64,000 bases of DNA from Acetobacter cerevisiae (GCF_001580535.1 NZ_LHZA01000148.1:1-64000), one strand, 5' to 3'. Counted from the stretch's first letter, positions 1 through 9,523 are shown. A program made the numbers and translations. The notes: generated from the sequence alone by a model not told the origin.

Positions 1-143
1 CCCTTCTGTGAGATTTCCGCGTCTGGGGGGTGATCATACTATGTAAACTTCACTTCTATCGCTCAGATCTTGTTTATATAGCTAGGCCATTCCCCCGCCC
101 GAAACAACCGATAGGCACAAGATGGCAGAAAATCACGGCGCGA
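1..143. other. Left-edge non-coding sequence
   Basis: No gene can be supported here. The stretch lies downstream of the minus-strand arabinofuranosidase gene, whose TAG stop is at 144-146. I see no clear hairpin followed by a T-run. Confidence 0.4.
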
Positions 144-2543
144 CTACTGAGAGCTTTTCTGCCCCGCAGCCAGCAGACGCACCCCAAAAAACGGACCATT
201 GGAGCGCGACCCACCGGGCAGGATCCGCACGGTCAGCGTCTCTTTCCCCTGTGTCCAGCCTTCGGGAATAGCGGCCTCCACGTCCACAAACCGCGCAGGC
301 ATATCCGCAGGCCAGCTCAGGCCGGAAAGAGGCTTGCCGTTGACCAGAATGCGCGTCCCCCGTGTGCGGGGAACATCCTTGCTCCACAAGGTCGTTTGCA
401 AAACAAGCGGCCCCGGTTTGGCCTTCAGGGTAAATTCCATAAACCCGCCGGACCGCAGATCCCGCCCGTTCCGACCACGATACACCAGCGGCCAGGAGCC
501 ATCCGCCCGCAGGCCGTGGTCATGCTCCTGCTGCATCTCCCCAAGATGGATGACATCAATCGTGCGAGCAGCAATATCTTTCTGGCGGCGCTGTTCCTCA
601 CGATACACACCTTCTTCCTGATGCCATTCGCTTTCTGAAAAACACCGCAGATACAGCGCACTCCGGCGTTTGTATTGGGCATAAAACGGCTTGAACTCAA
701 GCTGTGCCGGCCTGCCTGCCTGCGTAGTGCGATAAACAGCCTCCTGCCCCGCAACGGGAGCCAGATCCCGCACCACATCGGAGGTCACAAGGGCCGGGTC
801 CATGGCATCATAAGGGGCTTCGGCGCTCGCAAGGTCAGCCGCCAGCACCATCGGGCCGTGCAGGATGGAGACAAGATGAGGAGCCTCGACCGGAGCTTCT
901 GTGCGCAGTGCCAGAGGGAGCGTCAGGGCGACCGTATCCCCGGCATGCCAGCTTCGATTGAGCACCAGATAACCGCCAGAAGGGGTCGCGGAGACGCTCT
1001 GGCCATTCACGGTGAGGCTCAGATCCCCTTTGACCCAGCCCGGCACCCGGAGCGCCAGTGCGAACGTCTCAGGCGCTTTTACGTCCTCAACCTTCAGAGT
1101 GACCTGCCCGTCATACGGATAACGGGTCTCCATCCGCCAGGACACATTTTTACGCGCCCACTGCATGCGGGAGGGAATGTAGAGATTCACAAAAAGTGTC
1201 TCGGCCCCCTGCCACCAGATGGACTCTCCATGTTTGGCATGACTCTCCATCCCCGTGCCGACACAGCACCAGAAGCTGTCCGTCGGGGTAGACCATTCCC
1301 GCACGCCGGCGGTGATAGTTGGTGTCATGTAGGTGAACATGCCGGTTTGGGGGTCATGCGCAGCCAGAACATGGTTCAGATGGGCACGCTCATAATAGTC
1401 AAAAAGCGCGCTGTCCGGCTGCCATGTATAGAGCTGCCGTGTCAGTTTGAGCATGTTGTAGGTATTACAATGCTCGCAGGTCTGCTCTGTAATATGCTGA
1501 GAAATGGTATCCGGTTCCGAGAAATATTCCCGGTCCGCATTCCCGCCAATCACATAGCTGTGGTGCTGCGTGACCGCCTGCCAGAAAAAGCGCGGACCAA
1601 CCTGCCAGTATGCATCCCGGCTCACCTCTGCAATCCGCCCCAGCCCAATCAGTTTAGGGATTTGCGTATTGGCGTGCCGGTTGGCCAGATCATCATGCCG
1701 GGCCATCAAGGGGTCCAGCACAGGTCGGTCATACGTACGCTTTGCCAGACGCAGCCACTTTGCATCGCCCGTGCGGGCCGCCAGCTCCGCAAAGCTCTCG
1801 TTCAGGCCGCCATATTCACAGGTCAGAACTTTTTGCAGCTGTGCGTCTGTCAGCTTGCTGTAAAAGGCTTCAAAAAAAACGCCCAGTCTGACTGCAACAA
1901 TCAGCGCGTTGGGGTCCTGACAATAGGTTTGCGCATCAAACAAACCCGCAAAGGTTTTGTGGATATTATAGAGGGGAGACCAGGCACCGTTCAGGTCAAA
2001 CCCACCTGACCGGATATCGCCTTTTTCCATTTCGGCGAAAATTCTTTTCCCATCGGTAACCGTGCCGTTTTTTTCCTTACGGGTGAAGCCTGCCACATAC
2101 CCATCGCCCCACTTATCCTGAACAGTCGCGAGTTCCTGCACAATATAGGCCACTCTGCTGCGGCATTCGGCATCTCCTGTTTGCGCATACATCAGGGCAA
2201 GAGCGGAGAGGTAATGACCCAGCGTATGCCCCGCAATCGTGTCATTCTCCCACCCGCCATACACCTCCCCTTTGGGGGACAGGCCAGCCTGCGTGCGGAA
2301 GTTGTGAAGCAGGCGGTCTGCGCTCAGACTGAGCAGATAAGCCCGATTACTTTCAACCGCATCCAGCCAGTGAGACGGCAACAAGCGAACATCCTGAAGC
2401 GGCACGGGCGTCACACCCTCCCCTGCCGCAACACCTCCCGGCCCGCGTGCTGCAAGCGCCTGCCGTGCCCCCGGCAAAACGGACGCAGCGCCACCCAGAG
2501 CAACACTTGCCAGCAGGAAGCGCCTGTTTAGTCTGATCTCCAT
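144..2543 (-). CDS. Exported GH127/GH146-type beta-L-arabinofuranosidase (DUF1680)
   Basis: Predicted to remove beta-L-arabinofuranosyl residues from plant-type glycans outside the cytoplasm. The 799-aa protein begins with a Tat-like signal (NRRFLLASVAL near residue 6, then an Ala-rich hydrophobic stretch). The (alpha/alpha)6-barrel region carries the DUF1680 hallmarks: GGWENDTIAGHTLGHYLSA near residue 96, EQTCEHCNTYN near residue 354 and SFWCCVGTGMESH near residue 425. In characterised GH127 enzymes an equivalent Glu and three Cys bind zinc and one Cys is the nucleophile, and all of these have counterparts here. A purine-rich AAGGGAAAAG lies just before the ATG. It follows the DUF5695-like gene by 71 bp on the same strand, so both are probably one transcript acting on one substrate. 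The exact specificity is inferred. Confidence 0.85.
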   Translation of the reverse strand: MEIRLNRRFLLASVALGGAASVLPGARQALAARGPGGVAAGEGVTPVPLQDVRLLPSHWLDAVESNRAYLLSLSADRLLHNFRTQAGLSPKGEVYGGWENDTIAGHTLGHYLSALALMYAQTGDAECRSRVAYIVQELATVQDKWGDGYVAGFTRKEKNGTVTDGKRIFAEMEKGDIRSGGFDLNGAWSPLYNIHKTFAGLFDAQTYCQDPNALIVAVRLGVFFEAFYSKLTDAQLQKVLTCEYGGLNESFAELAARTGDAKWLRLAKRTYDRPVLDPLMARHDDLANRHANTQIPKLIGLGRIAEVSRDAYWQVGPRFFWQAVTQHHSYVIGGNADREYFSEPDTISQHITEQTCEHCNTYNMLKLTRQLYTWQPDSALFDYYERAHLNHVLAAHDPQTGMFTYMTPTITAGVREWSTPTDSFWCCVGTGMESHAKHGESIWWQGAETLFVNLYIPSRMQWARKNVSWRMETRYPYDGQVTLKVEDVKAPETFALALRVPGWVKGDLSLTVNGQSVSATPSGGYLVLNRSWHAGDTVALTLPLALRTEAPVEAPHLVSILHGPMVLAADLASAEAPYDAMDPALVTSDVVRDLAPVAGQEAVYRTTQAGRPAQLEFKPFYAQYKRRSALYLRCFSESEWHQEEGVYREEQRRQKDIAARTIDVIHLGEMQQEHDHGLRADGSWPLVYRGRNGRDLRSGGFMEFTLKAKPGPLVLQTTLWSKDVPRTRGTRILVNGKPLSGLSWPADMPARFVDVEAAIPEGWTQGKETLTVRILPGGSRSNGPFFGVRLLAAGQKSSQ

Positions 2544-2614
2544 CGTCTTTTCCCTTACGCCGTTTTAAAAACGCTTCCTGTTTTCTGAATAATAGTCTTC
2601 AAGCCCGATACCGA

Positions 2615-5461
2615 TCAGGGGGCTATCACCCGCAGATGCAAAGGCGTTGTGGTGGCCTGCAAAGACACTTCCCACGCATCCCGCACCTTTGGGGCCGCTG
2701 GGCTTATTACGTCATAGCTATGCGCTGGTGCACCAGCAGGATACTCGGCATGCAGTCGCGCAACTGGAGTCCATTTGTCTGCCGGAGCCAGCGTGACATC
2801 TATGTCCTGAGAGGCCGGGTTATAGTGGACACTCTCAAACTTCCCGCTTTCCAGCGTAAGGAACACGCCTGCATCCGCCACAAAAATCCGGCTTCTGGCA
2901 CTATCTTTTGGCGTAATGGTTACGCTGCCATCGCCCTCTTCATGCAGCAGACCGCCAAAAGCCTGCCAGCCAAAGTCAGGATGTTTGACAACATCCACCT
3001 GCGTGGCCAGCGCATGACCATAAAAACCCATCCCATAGTCCCCGGAATACGCATCAAACCGCATAACATCGGGTGCAGAATGGAAGGCAGCAGACCCAAA
3101 ACCTTGCTGGTCAATATTGGTTAAAGCGCCCATCAGCCCTCCATATGCCACGCGCAGCATATAAAAATCTGTGGGCTGGGCCTGAAACGCCGAGAAAAGC
3201 GGAACCGCATTTAACGCAGAGCCATAATGGTGGATTTGCCGTTCTATTCTGGCAATTTTACCGGCATAGAGAAAATCCCAGTAGCGCCGGGCATTCCCGT
3301 TATAGCCCCAGCTTGGCAACGCAGGGTCATACGCCAGAATGGCATCCCGCGTTTCTTCCGCCTGTGCCGTATCGCCAAAATAGCGGAGCCAGGCATAGAC
3401 TTCAGGCTGACCGGTAGAATCCCACGCCATTTCACTGCCATACGGGTAACGCTGGCCTTTCCAGACGGCCTCACGCTTTTTCATCAGGCTTTCGATCGTC
3501 TGAGCTTCTGCTGTCAGGTTTTCCCGTTTCAGATCCTTCAGGATTTCAACAAATACATCGCCTTCCATCAGGCCATACTGCGTGTAATAGGGAGCCTGTC
3601 GCATCATGGCGGTCATGGTGACGGCGGCATGATGCAGATACCAGTCCGCATCATGCTGCTGCACTACGCCCTTATGGTTCCGCGCCAGCCGATACAAAAC
3701 CCAATGCACAATAGCGACATGCGGATAGTTGTACGCCCGGCCGATATCCGCCGCTTTCTGGCGAGACCATGAGGCCCATGTCTTCCAGTTTTGTGCCGCA
3801 TTATAATAAGCCGGGAACTGGGCCGGATCATAATAAAACAGGCTTTTCCGCACGCCCCCTTCCGTTGGGCCGGAAGCGACCTGAAGCTGCCCGACGACAG
3901 TTTCATTCGCAAACTGCTCCAGTTTTGCGACTTCCTGCGGGTCTGGATTATCCAGCTCCTTCATGGCCGCCGCCACATAGCTGCCCGCGCCGCCCTCGTC
4001 GCTCAGGCCAGCAATCCAGACACGCGGATCCTGCGTGATGATGTGTCCGGCCTCGCGATCATACGTCATGATCGACGGGCTACGATGAAACGGATCGGAC
4101 GGGTTCTGATACCACTGCTCAGAAAACAGAAAACGGCCCATATCCGCCACAGCCGTCTGAGCTGGCTTTGTGACGAAATAGCTCAACGTCTGCACGCTGC
4201 CATCCGCATACGTGACGGAAAGCCGCGCTCGTCCCCATGTTTTTCCGTCCACACGGTACCGCTGCCAGACACCGCGCGCCCCCTCCGGGCTAACACTGAG
4301 CGCCCCTTTTGGCTCTACGGAAAACGACCGCACAGCCTGCGCTGACTGGAGATACAGCGTTGCCGGCAAATCCTCCGGCACCACATAGCCCGGCAGGCTG
4401 ACAGCAACCGGGCGCGCATGGGCAGCGAGTGTCTGCTCAATGCCGCGCACGTTCGGCGCAAACGCAAACCGCAAGCCAAAAATGCGCGTTTCACCGGGCT
4501 TTAAAGTAAATTGCGTCGGCGCATTCCATTGGCTGCCCGCTTTTTGCCATTCCTGCCCCACAAAAGCAGCGCTGGCAGGCATCCAGTCATAAAACCCTTC
4601 AAACGTCTGGCTCCGGGGCGTGGCCTCTGCCAGCACATCGGCCTTACCCGCGCCACCGGCAGACGGCTCTACCAAAGGACGATAAACCTCCAGCGGCGTG
4701 CGCCCTTCCGGCATACCCAGCAGCACCGGGCCAGCCCCACTCATGCGGGTGATCTGAATATAGCCGCCATCCCGCGCAATGGCCGGGTCTACAAACACCT
4801 CGCGCTTATGGGCGTCATCCAGTGTTTCATCGGTAAAATCGTTCCCAAAAACCAGCGGGAATCCCATACCACCGACCTGCACGGACTGCCTGCCGGGATT
4901 GGCTACGGAAAACTCTAAAACCAGATCCTGCCCCGCAAGCTTCCATACACGGCGCACACGCAAGGGAAACCCAGCCCCCAGAGAAGGCGTGATCTCATCG
5001 TGCCGCAGCACATCTCCTCCAGCTGGCAGTTCCTGCACAGGCCGCTTTGCATGCCATGAGGAAAAGTCTTTCCAGCGAGAAGCGCCTTCGGTTTTCAGCC
5101 GGAAATCAATATCCCCAAGATGCGCAAAACCATTCTCCTGCCGTCGTCCTTCCAGACGCCAGGGCAGATAGTCAGCCTCTTTATCCGAACTGGCAGCGAG
5201 AGACCGCAACGTGCCATCCACGCCCTGAAACCGCAGGATAAACGACCCTGCGGCACAAAGCTTTATACCTCCATCCGCAGTGCAGCGCCCCATAGACGGC
5301 ACCTCCGGCCCGGACACACCGTCCTGCGCAAAAGCCTCCGGCGGCAACAAAACCGCGCCTAACGCTGTCAGTGCCGAAACGCAGGAAAACCGCGCAGCAC
5401 TCTTCACCGTGCCGTCAGTTTTCCCAAAAAAACGCCGTCTCACAGTGCTGAAGCCTCTCAT
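2615..5461 (-). CDS. Large secreted DUF5695-like protein, putative polysaccharide-active enzyme
   Basis: This is a 948-aa protein with an N-terminal signal region: basic residues to about 23, then a hydrophobic stretch ending in AFAQ near residue 46. The first half is beta-rich. The second half, from about residue 450, is rich in Trp and Tyr and looks like an alpha-toroid of the kind found in several glycoside hydrolase clans (for example VWIAGLSDEGGAGSY and YPYGSEMAWDSTGQPEVYAW). Overall layout and length resemble the DUF5695 family, whose biochemistry I cannot state. Its close same-strand pairing with an arabinofuranosidase suggests a joint role in degrading an arabinose-containing glycan. 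The family call is from memory of sequence character; the catalytic role is inferred. Confidence 0.6.
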   Translation of the reverse strand: MRGFSTVRRRFFGKTDGTVKSAARFSCVSALTALGAVLLPPEAFAQDGVSGPEVPSMGRCTADGGIKLCAAGSFILRFQGVDGTLRSLAASSDKEADYLPWRLEGRRQENGFAHLGDIDFRLKTEGASRWKDFSSWHAKRPVQELPAGGDVLRHDEITPSLGAGFPLRVRRVWKLAGQDLVLEFSVANPGRQSVQVGGMGFPLVFGNDFTDETLDDAHKREVFVDPAIARDGGYIQITRMSGAGPVLLGMPEGRTPLEVYRPLVEPSAGGAGKADVLAEATPRSQTFEGFYDWMPASAAFVGQEWQKAGSQWNAPTQFTLKPGETRIFGLRFAFAPNVRGIEQTLAAHARPVAVSLPGYVVPEDLPATLYLQSAQAVRSFSVEPKGALSVSPEGARGVWQRYRVDGKTWGRARLSVTYADGSVQTLSYFVTKPAQTAVADMGRFLFSEQWYQNPSDPFHRSPSIMTYDREAGHIITQDPRVWIAGLSDEGGAGSYVAAAMKELDNPDPQEVAKLEQFANETVVGQLQVASGPTEGGVRKSLFYYDPAQFPAYYNAAQNWKTWASWSRQKAADIGRAYNYPHVAIVHWVLYRLARNHKGVVQQHDADWYLHHAAVTMTAMMRQAPYYTQYGLMEGDVFVEILKDLKRENLTAEAQTIESLMKKREAVWKGQRYPYGSEMAWDSTGQPEVYAWLRYFGDTAQAEETRDAILAYDPALPSWGYNGNARRYWDFLYAGKIARIERQIHHYGSALNAVPLFSAFQAQPTDFYMLRVAYGGLMGALTNIDQQGFGSAAFHSAPDVMRFDAYSGDYGMGFYGHALATQVDVVKHPDFGWQAFGGLLHEEGDGSVTITPKDSARSRIFVADAGVFLTLESGKFESVHYNPASQDIDVTLAPADKWTPVARLHAEYPAGAPAHSYDVISPAAPKVRDAWEVSLQATTTPLHLRVIAP

Positions 5462-5483
5462 GACAGGGAAGATCTACGCATAT

Positions 5484-5495
5484 ATCGTATACTAT
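5484..5495. promoter_or_regulatory. GTATAC-centred operator in the hydrolase promoter
   Basis: ATCGTATACTAT is centred on GTATAC at 5487-5492, about 30 bp upstream of the minus-strand hydrolase start. On the minus strand it lies between TTCAAA and TATATG, which are separated by 17 nt and could be the -35 and -10. A repressor bound here would block the hydrolase pair. The same core recurs at 5618-5623. Confidence 0.5.
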
Positions 5496-5588
5496 TTTAT
5501 ATTTGAAGGATAGATTTTATGCGGCCACCGTGAAAAGAGGCAAAAAGCCTGTTTCCGAAAATTTCAGTCATTTTTCCAGACTAATTTC

Positions 5589-5625
5589 TTGTCCGAACCG
5601 ATCTGGTCTGTATAATCGTATACGA
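5589..5625 (+). promoter_or_regulatory. POT transporter promoter overlapped by a GTATAC operator
   Basis: TTGTCC at 5589-5594 and TATAAT at 5611-5616 are separated by 16 nt and form a good sigma-70-type promoter for the transporter. A perfect 10-bp palindrome, TCGTATACGA at 5616-5625, begins inside the -10 box. GTATAC-cored palindromes are typical of some GntR-family regulators (established for UxuR-like sites), but no such regulator gene lies in this window. Confidence 0.6.
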
Positions 5626-5714
5626 AATAATAAATAGCACACCAGCCCCATTCTTCCACATGCCTCCTCCATCCTCGGCCACAAACAGGCATGTGATTGT
5701 GAAGGACCATTTCT

Positions 5715-7226
5715 GTGCAGCCTGACACACCGCCCCTTGCCGACCGGCGCTCCGCTTTTTTCACCCTGCTGGTTACAGAAGCCGCAGAACGCGCCGGGTT
5801 TTACGGCATGGAGGCCATTCTGCTGCTGTTCATGGTGCAGCAGCTTGGCATGGCCGATATGGGGGCGGACCTGCTGGTGGGGGCCTTTGCCGCCATGATT
5901 TACGCCACGCCTCTTCTGGGTGGCTGGCTGGGGGACCGGGTTTATGGCGCACGCCGCACCGTTGTGCTGGGTGCCATCCTGCTGAGCGCAGGTTACGGAC
6001 TTCTTGCGCTCTCCACGGTGTATCGCACGCTTTTTGAGCCTGCTCTGGCACTGGCCGCAACAGGCAACGGGCTCTTCAAACCTAATGCAGCTCAGCTGAT
6101 CCGCTGCCTTTATGAAGAGCATCCGCAGGAGCGGGATTCCGCTTTCACGCTTTACTATATGGCCGCCAATGTGGGGTCTGCCCTCTCCATGCTCTGCATT
6201 CCGTTGGTGCGGGATTATGCCGGCTCCTTCACGGCTTTTGGTCTTTGCGTGGCAGGACCAGCCTGCGCGCTGGGTGTCCTGCTCGCACGTACCCATGCCC
6301 TGCGGTACACCGGTTCGGCGCCAGACGAAGCCCCGCTCCTGCCGCGCCCGGCTATTGGGGGGGCCACCGCCATTTTCCTCTGCACACTTGCCGTCATGGG
6401 CGTGTTATCCAGCGCGTCCTTCGCCCGGCTGGCCGTGTTTGGGTGCCTCGCACTAGTGGCTATTCTGTGGGGCGCGCTGTACCGCAAAGCCGCCGCACGG
6501 GAACGGCTTAATCTGGTCACCATGGGGATCATGCTGCTGCAAAGTATTGCGTTCTATTGCTTCTACCAGCAGATGCAGACCTCTCTTACCCTGTTTGCCC
6601 TGACCAATGTAGACGGCACGTTCCGTATTCTGGGGCACCCCCTATTTGCCCTCTCAGCAGCCCAGTTTCAGGCGCTGGACCCGATTTTCATCATTCTTCT
6701 CAGCCCTCTTCTGGCCAAGCTCTACCATGCCCTCGCCAGCCGGAACCGGGACCTTTCCCTGCCCACAAAATTCGCCGTGGGCTTTGGCTTTGTAGCCCTG
6801 GCGTTTTTCATCTGGTGGAGCGGCACGCGCCTTGCTGGCTCCGGCCTGACCAGCACATGGCCTATGCTGGGGGGCTATTTTGCCCTTGCAACGGCTGAAC
6901 TGCTGATTGGTGGTCTGGGGCTCGCGGTTATTGCCCGTTATGCCCCCGCCCGCCTGAACGGCCTGATGGTGGGAGCCTATTACCTCACTGTGGGTGCTGG
7001 CATGTATCTGGGTAGTGAAATTGCAAGTTTTGCCACCCCTGCCGCCAATGCTGCCCCCCTGCAAAACCACCATTATGAAACGCTGTTTGGCACTCTGGGC
7101 CTATGCGGCCTCGGGCTGGTGAGCATCGCCCTGCTGCTGGCCCGTATGCTCAGCCATATGGAAAACCGCCATCAGGACGCGGCCCAGCGCTTTAGTGTGC
7201 GGGCCAACACGGATTGCTCGGCATAA
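5715..7226 (+). CDS. POT/PTR2-family proton-coupled oligopeptide transporter
   Basis: Inner-membrane symporter of the POT (PTR2) family, which imports di- and tripeptides and related molecules with protons. The 503-aa protein has about 12-14 hydrophobic segments. It carries the family's first-helix motif (EAAERAGFYGMEAILLLFM near residue 22), the loop GGWLGDRVYGARR near residue 72, and LYYMAANVGSALS near residue 148. It starts with GTG, preceded by GAAGGA. It is divergent from the exported hydrolases across two shared-looking operators, so it may import a product of their action or simply share a regulator. Its 3' end overlaps the convergent AraC-type gene by 55 bp. Confidence 0.85.
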   Translation: MQPDTPPLADRRSAFFTLLVTEAAERAGFYGMEAILLLFMVQQLGMADMGADLLVGAFAAMIYATPLLGGWLGDRVYGARRTVVLGAILLSAGYGLLALSTVYRTLFEPALALAATGNGLFKPNAAQLIRCLYEEHPQERDSAFTLYYMAANVGSALSMLCIPLVRDYAGSFTAFGLCVAGPACALGVLLARTHALRYTGSAPDEAPLLPRPAIGGATAIFLCTLAVMGVLSSASFARLAVFGCLALVAILWGALYRKAAARERLNLVTMGIMLLQSIAFYCFYQQMQTSLTLFALTNVDGTFRILGHPLFALSAAQFQALDPIFIILLSPLLAKLYHALASRNRDLSLPTKFAVGFGFVALAFFIWWSGTRLAGSGLTSTWPMLGGYFALATAELLIGGLGLAVIARYAPARLNGLMVGAYYLTVGAGMYLGSEIASFATPAANAAPLQNHHYETLFGTLGLCGLGLVSIALLLARMLSHMENRHQDAAQRFSVRANTDCSA

Positions 7227-8152
7227 CCCAGCCGATAGGAAATCTGCCCTTTGGTATGTTGCCCGGCCTGTAATAGTCGCGCTGCTTCTGTCCGACGCAC
7301 ACCATCCACAAGACTACGGAAACTCTCTCCCTCTGCCGCCAGACGTCGCTGCAAAGTCCGCACGGAAACCCCCAGAGCCGAGGCAATATGCGGCATGGTC
7401 ATGGACGGTGTGCCGAGGCGCTCCCGCACCACGCGCGCAACCTGCACGGCCATGCTGGAGAACACAGGCACTTCTGCTTCCATGCGCCGGGCCAGTTCTT
7501 CCAGATAATCGCGGCCAGGACGAGGGCTCAGCTCACGCTGACGCTCCATTTCCGTGCGATCAAACAGAATACGAAAATGCTTCTGCCCGAACCGCACCGG
7601 GCACCCCAGCACAGCTTCCGCCGCCTGCCACAGGCCGGGGCACGGCATGGTACAGGCGAACTCCACACAAAGGGGCGTAACCTCTACCCCCAGCGCTTCT
7701 TTGGGAAGACGCGCCAGATTGGTTAACGCCCACAGCTGACCTGCTGCAAGAATAGCCTTGGGCACTCTCGGGTCAGGCCGCGCCAGCGTGTAGCGGATTT
7801 CCACAGTACGCGGATGTTTGATGACCTGAATGGCAATATCCGGATGCAGCAGCAGGCTATACCGCCCCAGCATGCCATATCCATCCAGCAGGCTCTCACA
7901 CTGGCAGACCAACGCCCCCATCAGACCAAAATCCTGCGGCCGTGCGCGCAAAGCCAGCGCAATACCCAGACCATGATCCGCATTGTTCCGGGCCAGCAAA
8001 GCGCCCCAGACCGTAACCATGGTCTGCCAGATGGAGAATTTGTGCTGGTGCCGGGACACCTCAACCTGCTCCAGCATCCGGTCCTGCTCTGTGCTTGTCA
8101 GACATCCGGCCTGCACAGCAGCTCCCAGAACGGCATCAAGCGGTGTCACCAT
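7172..8152 (-). CDS. AraC-family regulator with an Arabinose_bd-type N-domain
   Basis: DNA-binding regulator of 326 aa. The N-terminal two-thirds resemble the AraC subgroup with an Arabinose_bd-type sensor domain (OruR/ArgR-like). The C-terminus carries the HTH pair, with IASALGVSVRTLQRRLAAEGESF near residue 255 and GYAEQSVLARTLKRW at the very end. The protein stops a few residues after the last helix, shorter than most relatives, and its gene end runs into the convergent transporter gene. It is divergent from an alpha/beta hydrolase, and direct repeats between them are its likely binding site. Confidence 0.8.
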   Translation of the reverse strand: MVTPLDAVLGAAVQAGCLTSTEQDRMLEQVEVSRHQHKFSIWQTMVTVWGALLARNNADHGLGIALALRARPQDFGLMGALVCQCESLLDGYGMLGRYSLLLHPDIAIQVIKHPRTVEIRYTLARPDPRVPKAILAAGQLWALTNLARLPKEALGVEVTPLCVEFACTMPCPGLWQAAEAVLGCPVRFGQKHFRILFDRTEMERQRELSPRPGRDYLEELARRMEAEVPVFSSMAVQVARVVRERLGTPSMTMPHIASALGVSVRTLQRRLAAEGESFRSLVDGVRRTEAARLLQAGQHTKGQISYRLGYAEQSVLARTLKRWAAS

Positions 8153-8173
8153 AGATCAGGCCGTCCTTTCAGT

Positions 8174-8211
8174 CTGGCGTAAAATGTCAAAAAACTGGCG
8201 TATTTTGTCAA
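8174..8211. promoter_or_regulatory. Tandem AraC-type operator (two 17-bp direct repeats, 21-bp period)
   Basis: CTGGCGTAAAATGTCAA at 8174-8190 and CTGGCGTATTTTGTCAA at 8195-8211 match at 14 of 17 positions. They start 21 bp apart, two helical turns, which is the usual layout for an AraC-family activator binding next to a promoter. They lie between the regulator (start 8152, minus) and the hydrolase (start 8273, plus). Confidence 0.8.
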
Positions 8212-8272
8212 GCCAGCCCCTCCAAGCCCCCTACCTTTCCTGACACACGCCACACAGGAAAAGTGTTTTACG

Positions 8273-9445
8273 ATGGATCAGCCTGCACAGCTTCTCACCG
8301 ATACGGGTACGTCCCATTTCTTCAAAAATCAGACCTTCCATTTCCAGACCCTCCGCGCCCTGAATGACATTGCCGCCGGGGGTGCTGACCTGAATGAAGT
8401 GCTGATGGCCATCAGTCAGGTTACCGATGGAGACAGCAATGGCTGGTATGAGGCCTATTCCGCCCTTGCCACGCGCACGGAAGACCGCATTCCCTCCTGC
8501 GCGGACCCGCTAAGCTGCGGCCAGTCCTGGCTGCGGGCGCATAATTACTGGCGCACGGCAGAATTCCTGCTGGCCCCGCAGGACCCGCGCCGCACTCTCG
8601 CATGGGACCGGCAGATTGCCGCCTTTGATAAAGGGCTGGAACGCGCCCGCATTGCGCACCAGCGCTTTACCGTGCCGTATGAAAGCGGGAAGCTCCGCTG
8701 CATTTTCTACCCCGGCCCGGAAGGCTGGCAGAAAAAGCCGCTGATCGTGCTGTGTGGCGGTTATGATTCCACACTGGAAGAACTGTATTTCGTCATCGCT
8801 AAAGCGGCGTATGATCGCGGTTATGCAGTGCTGACATACGAAGGCCCCGGTCAGGGCGGCGTGCTGCGCCAGTATGGTTTGAAATTCACACCGGAATGGG
8901 AAAAACCCACCGGGGCCGTTCTGGATTATTTTGAAACAACTTACTTCAAACCAGAAAAAACCGTGCTGATCGGCATGAGCCTCGGTGGCTATTTTGCCCC
9001 GCGTGTTGCGGCCTTCGATAAGCGTATTAGCGGCGTTGTGGCGTATGATGTCTTCTTTGATGCCGGCAGCATTGCACAACGCTACGCCACCCATGCAGGA
9101 AACCCTGAAGCTCTGAACAACCCGGACATCAAATGGGCCATCGACAACGCCCTTTGGACGCTGGGCGTCTCCTCCATGGAAGAGGCCGTTAAAACCCTTT
9201 CCACCTACTCTCTGGCTGGTGTCGCGGGGAACATCACGGCAGATGTGCTGACTCTGGTGGGTGAGCGTGATCACTTCATCCCGACCACGCAGGCGGAAGA
9301 TTTCAGCAAAGCCTGCATCCGGGCCAAATCGGTTGAAACCGTTGTCTATGATGTCCCGTCAGGCGGGGCGGAACATTGCCAGCTTGGAGCGCAAACCCTT
9401 TGGCACGCAGATGTTTTCAGCTGGATGGTTCGCAAATTTTCCTAA
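8273..9445 (+). CDS. Alpha/beta hydrolase of the FrsA/DUF1100-like type
   Basis: Cytoplasmic hydrolase of 390 aa with a helical N-terminal part (about 1-130) and an alpha/beta-hydrolase core. The nucleophile elbow is GMSLGG near residue 240, the acid is probably Asp in VGERDHFIP near residue 330, and the His is in SGGAEHCQLG near residue 365. The layout resembles 2,6-dihydropseudooxynicotine hydrolase and FrsA-like proteins, which cleave C-C or ester bonds. The substrate is unknown. The gene is divergent from an AraC-type regulator and probably its target. Confidence 0.75.
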   Translation: MDQPAQLLTDTGTSHFFKNQTFHFQTLRALNDIAAGGADLNEVLMAISQVTDGDSNGWYEAYSALATRTEDRIPSCADPLSCGQSWLRAHNYWRTAEFLLAPQDPRRTLAWDRQIAAFDKGLERARIAHQRFTVPYESGKLRCIFYPGPEGWQKKPLIVLCGGYDSTLEELYFVIAKAAYDRGYAVLTYEGPGQGGVLRQYGLKFTPEWEKPTGAVLDYFETTYFKPEKTVLIGMSLGGYFAPRVAAFDKRISGVVAYDVFFDAGSIAQRYATHAGNPEALNNPDIKWAIDNALWTLGVSSMEEAVKTLSTYSLAGVAGNITADVLTLVGERDHFIPTTQAEDFSKACIRAKSVETVVYDVPSGGAEHCQLGAQTLWHADVFSWMVRKFS

Positions 9446-9523
9446 AACGAAGGGCGGAGGGAGCAGAGTGCCCCTCCCCTTTTTCCTGTCATTGCGCCTC
9501 AAGCTCCAGCCCCACCCTGCGGT

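Noticed and set aside
30-638. Plus-strand 202-codon frame at the left edge
   Set aside because: It lies mostly antisense to the arabinofuranosidase 3' end and has low-complexity basic content.
675-2009. Plus-strand 444-codon frame antisense to the arabinofuranosidase
   Set aside because: It mirrors the codon pattern of the real gene, has no ribosome site and no protein family features.
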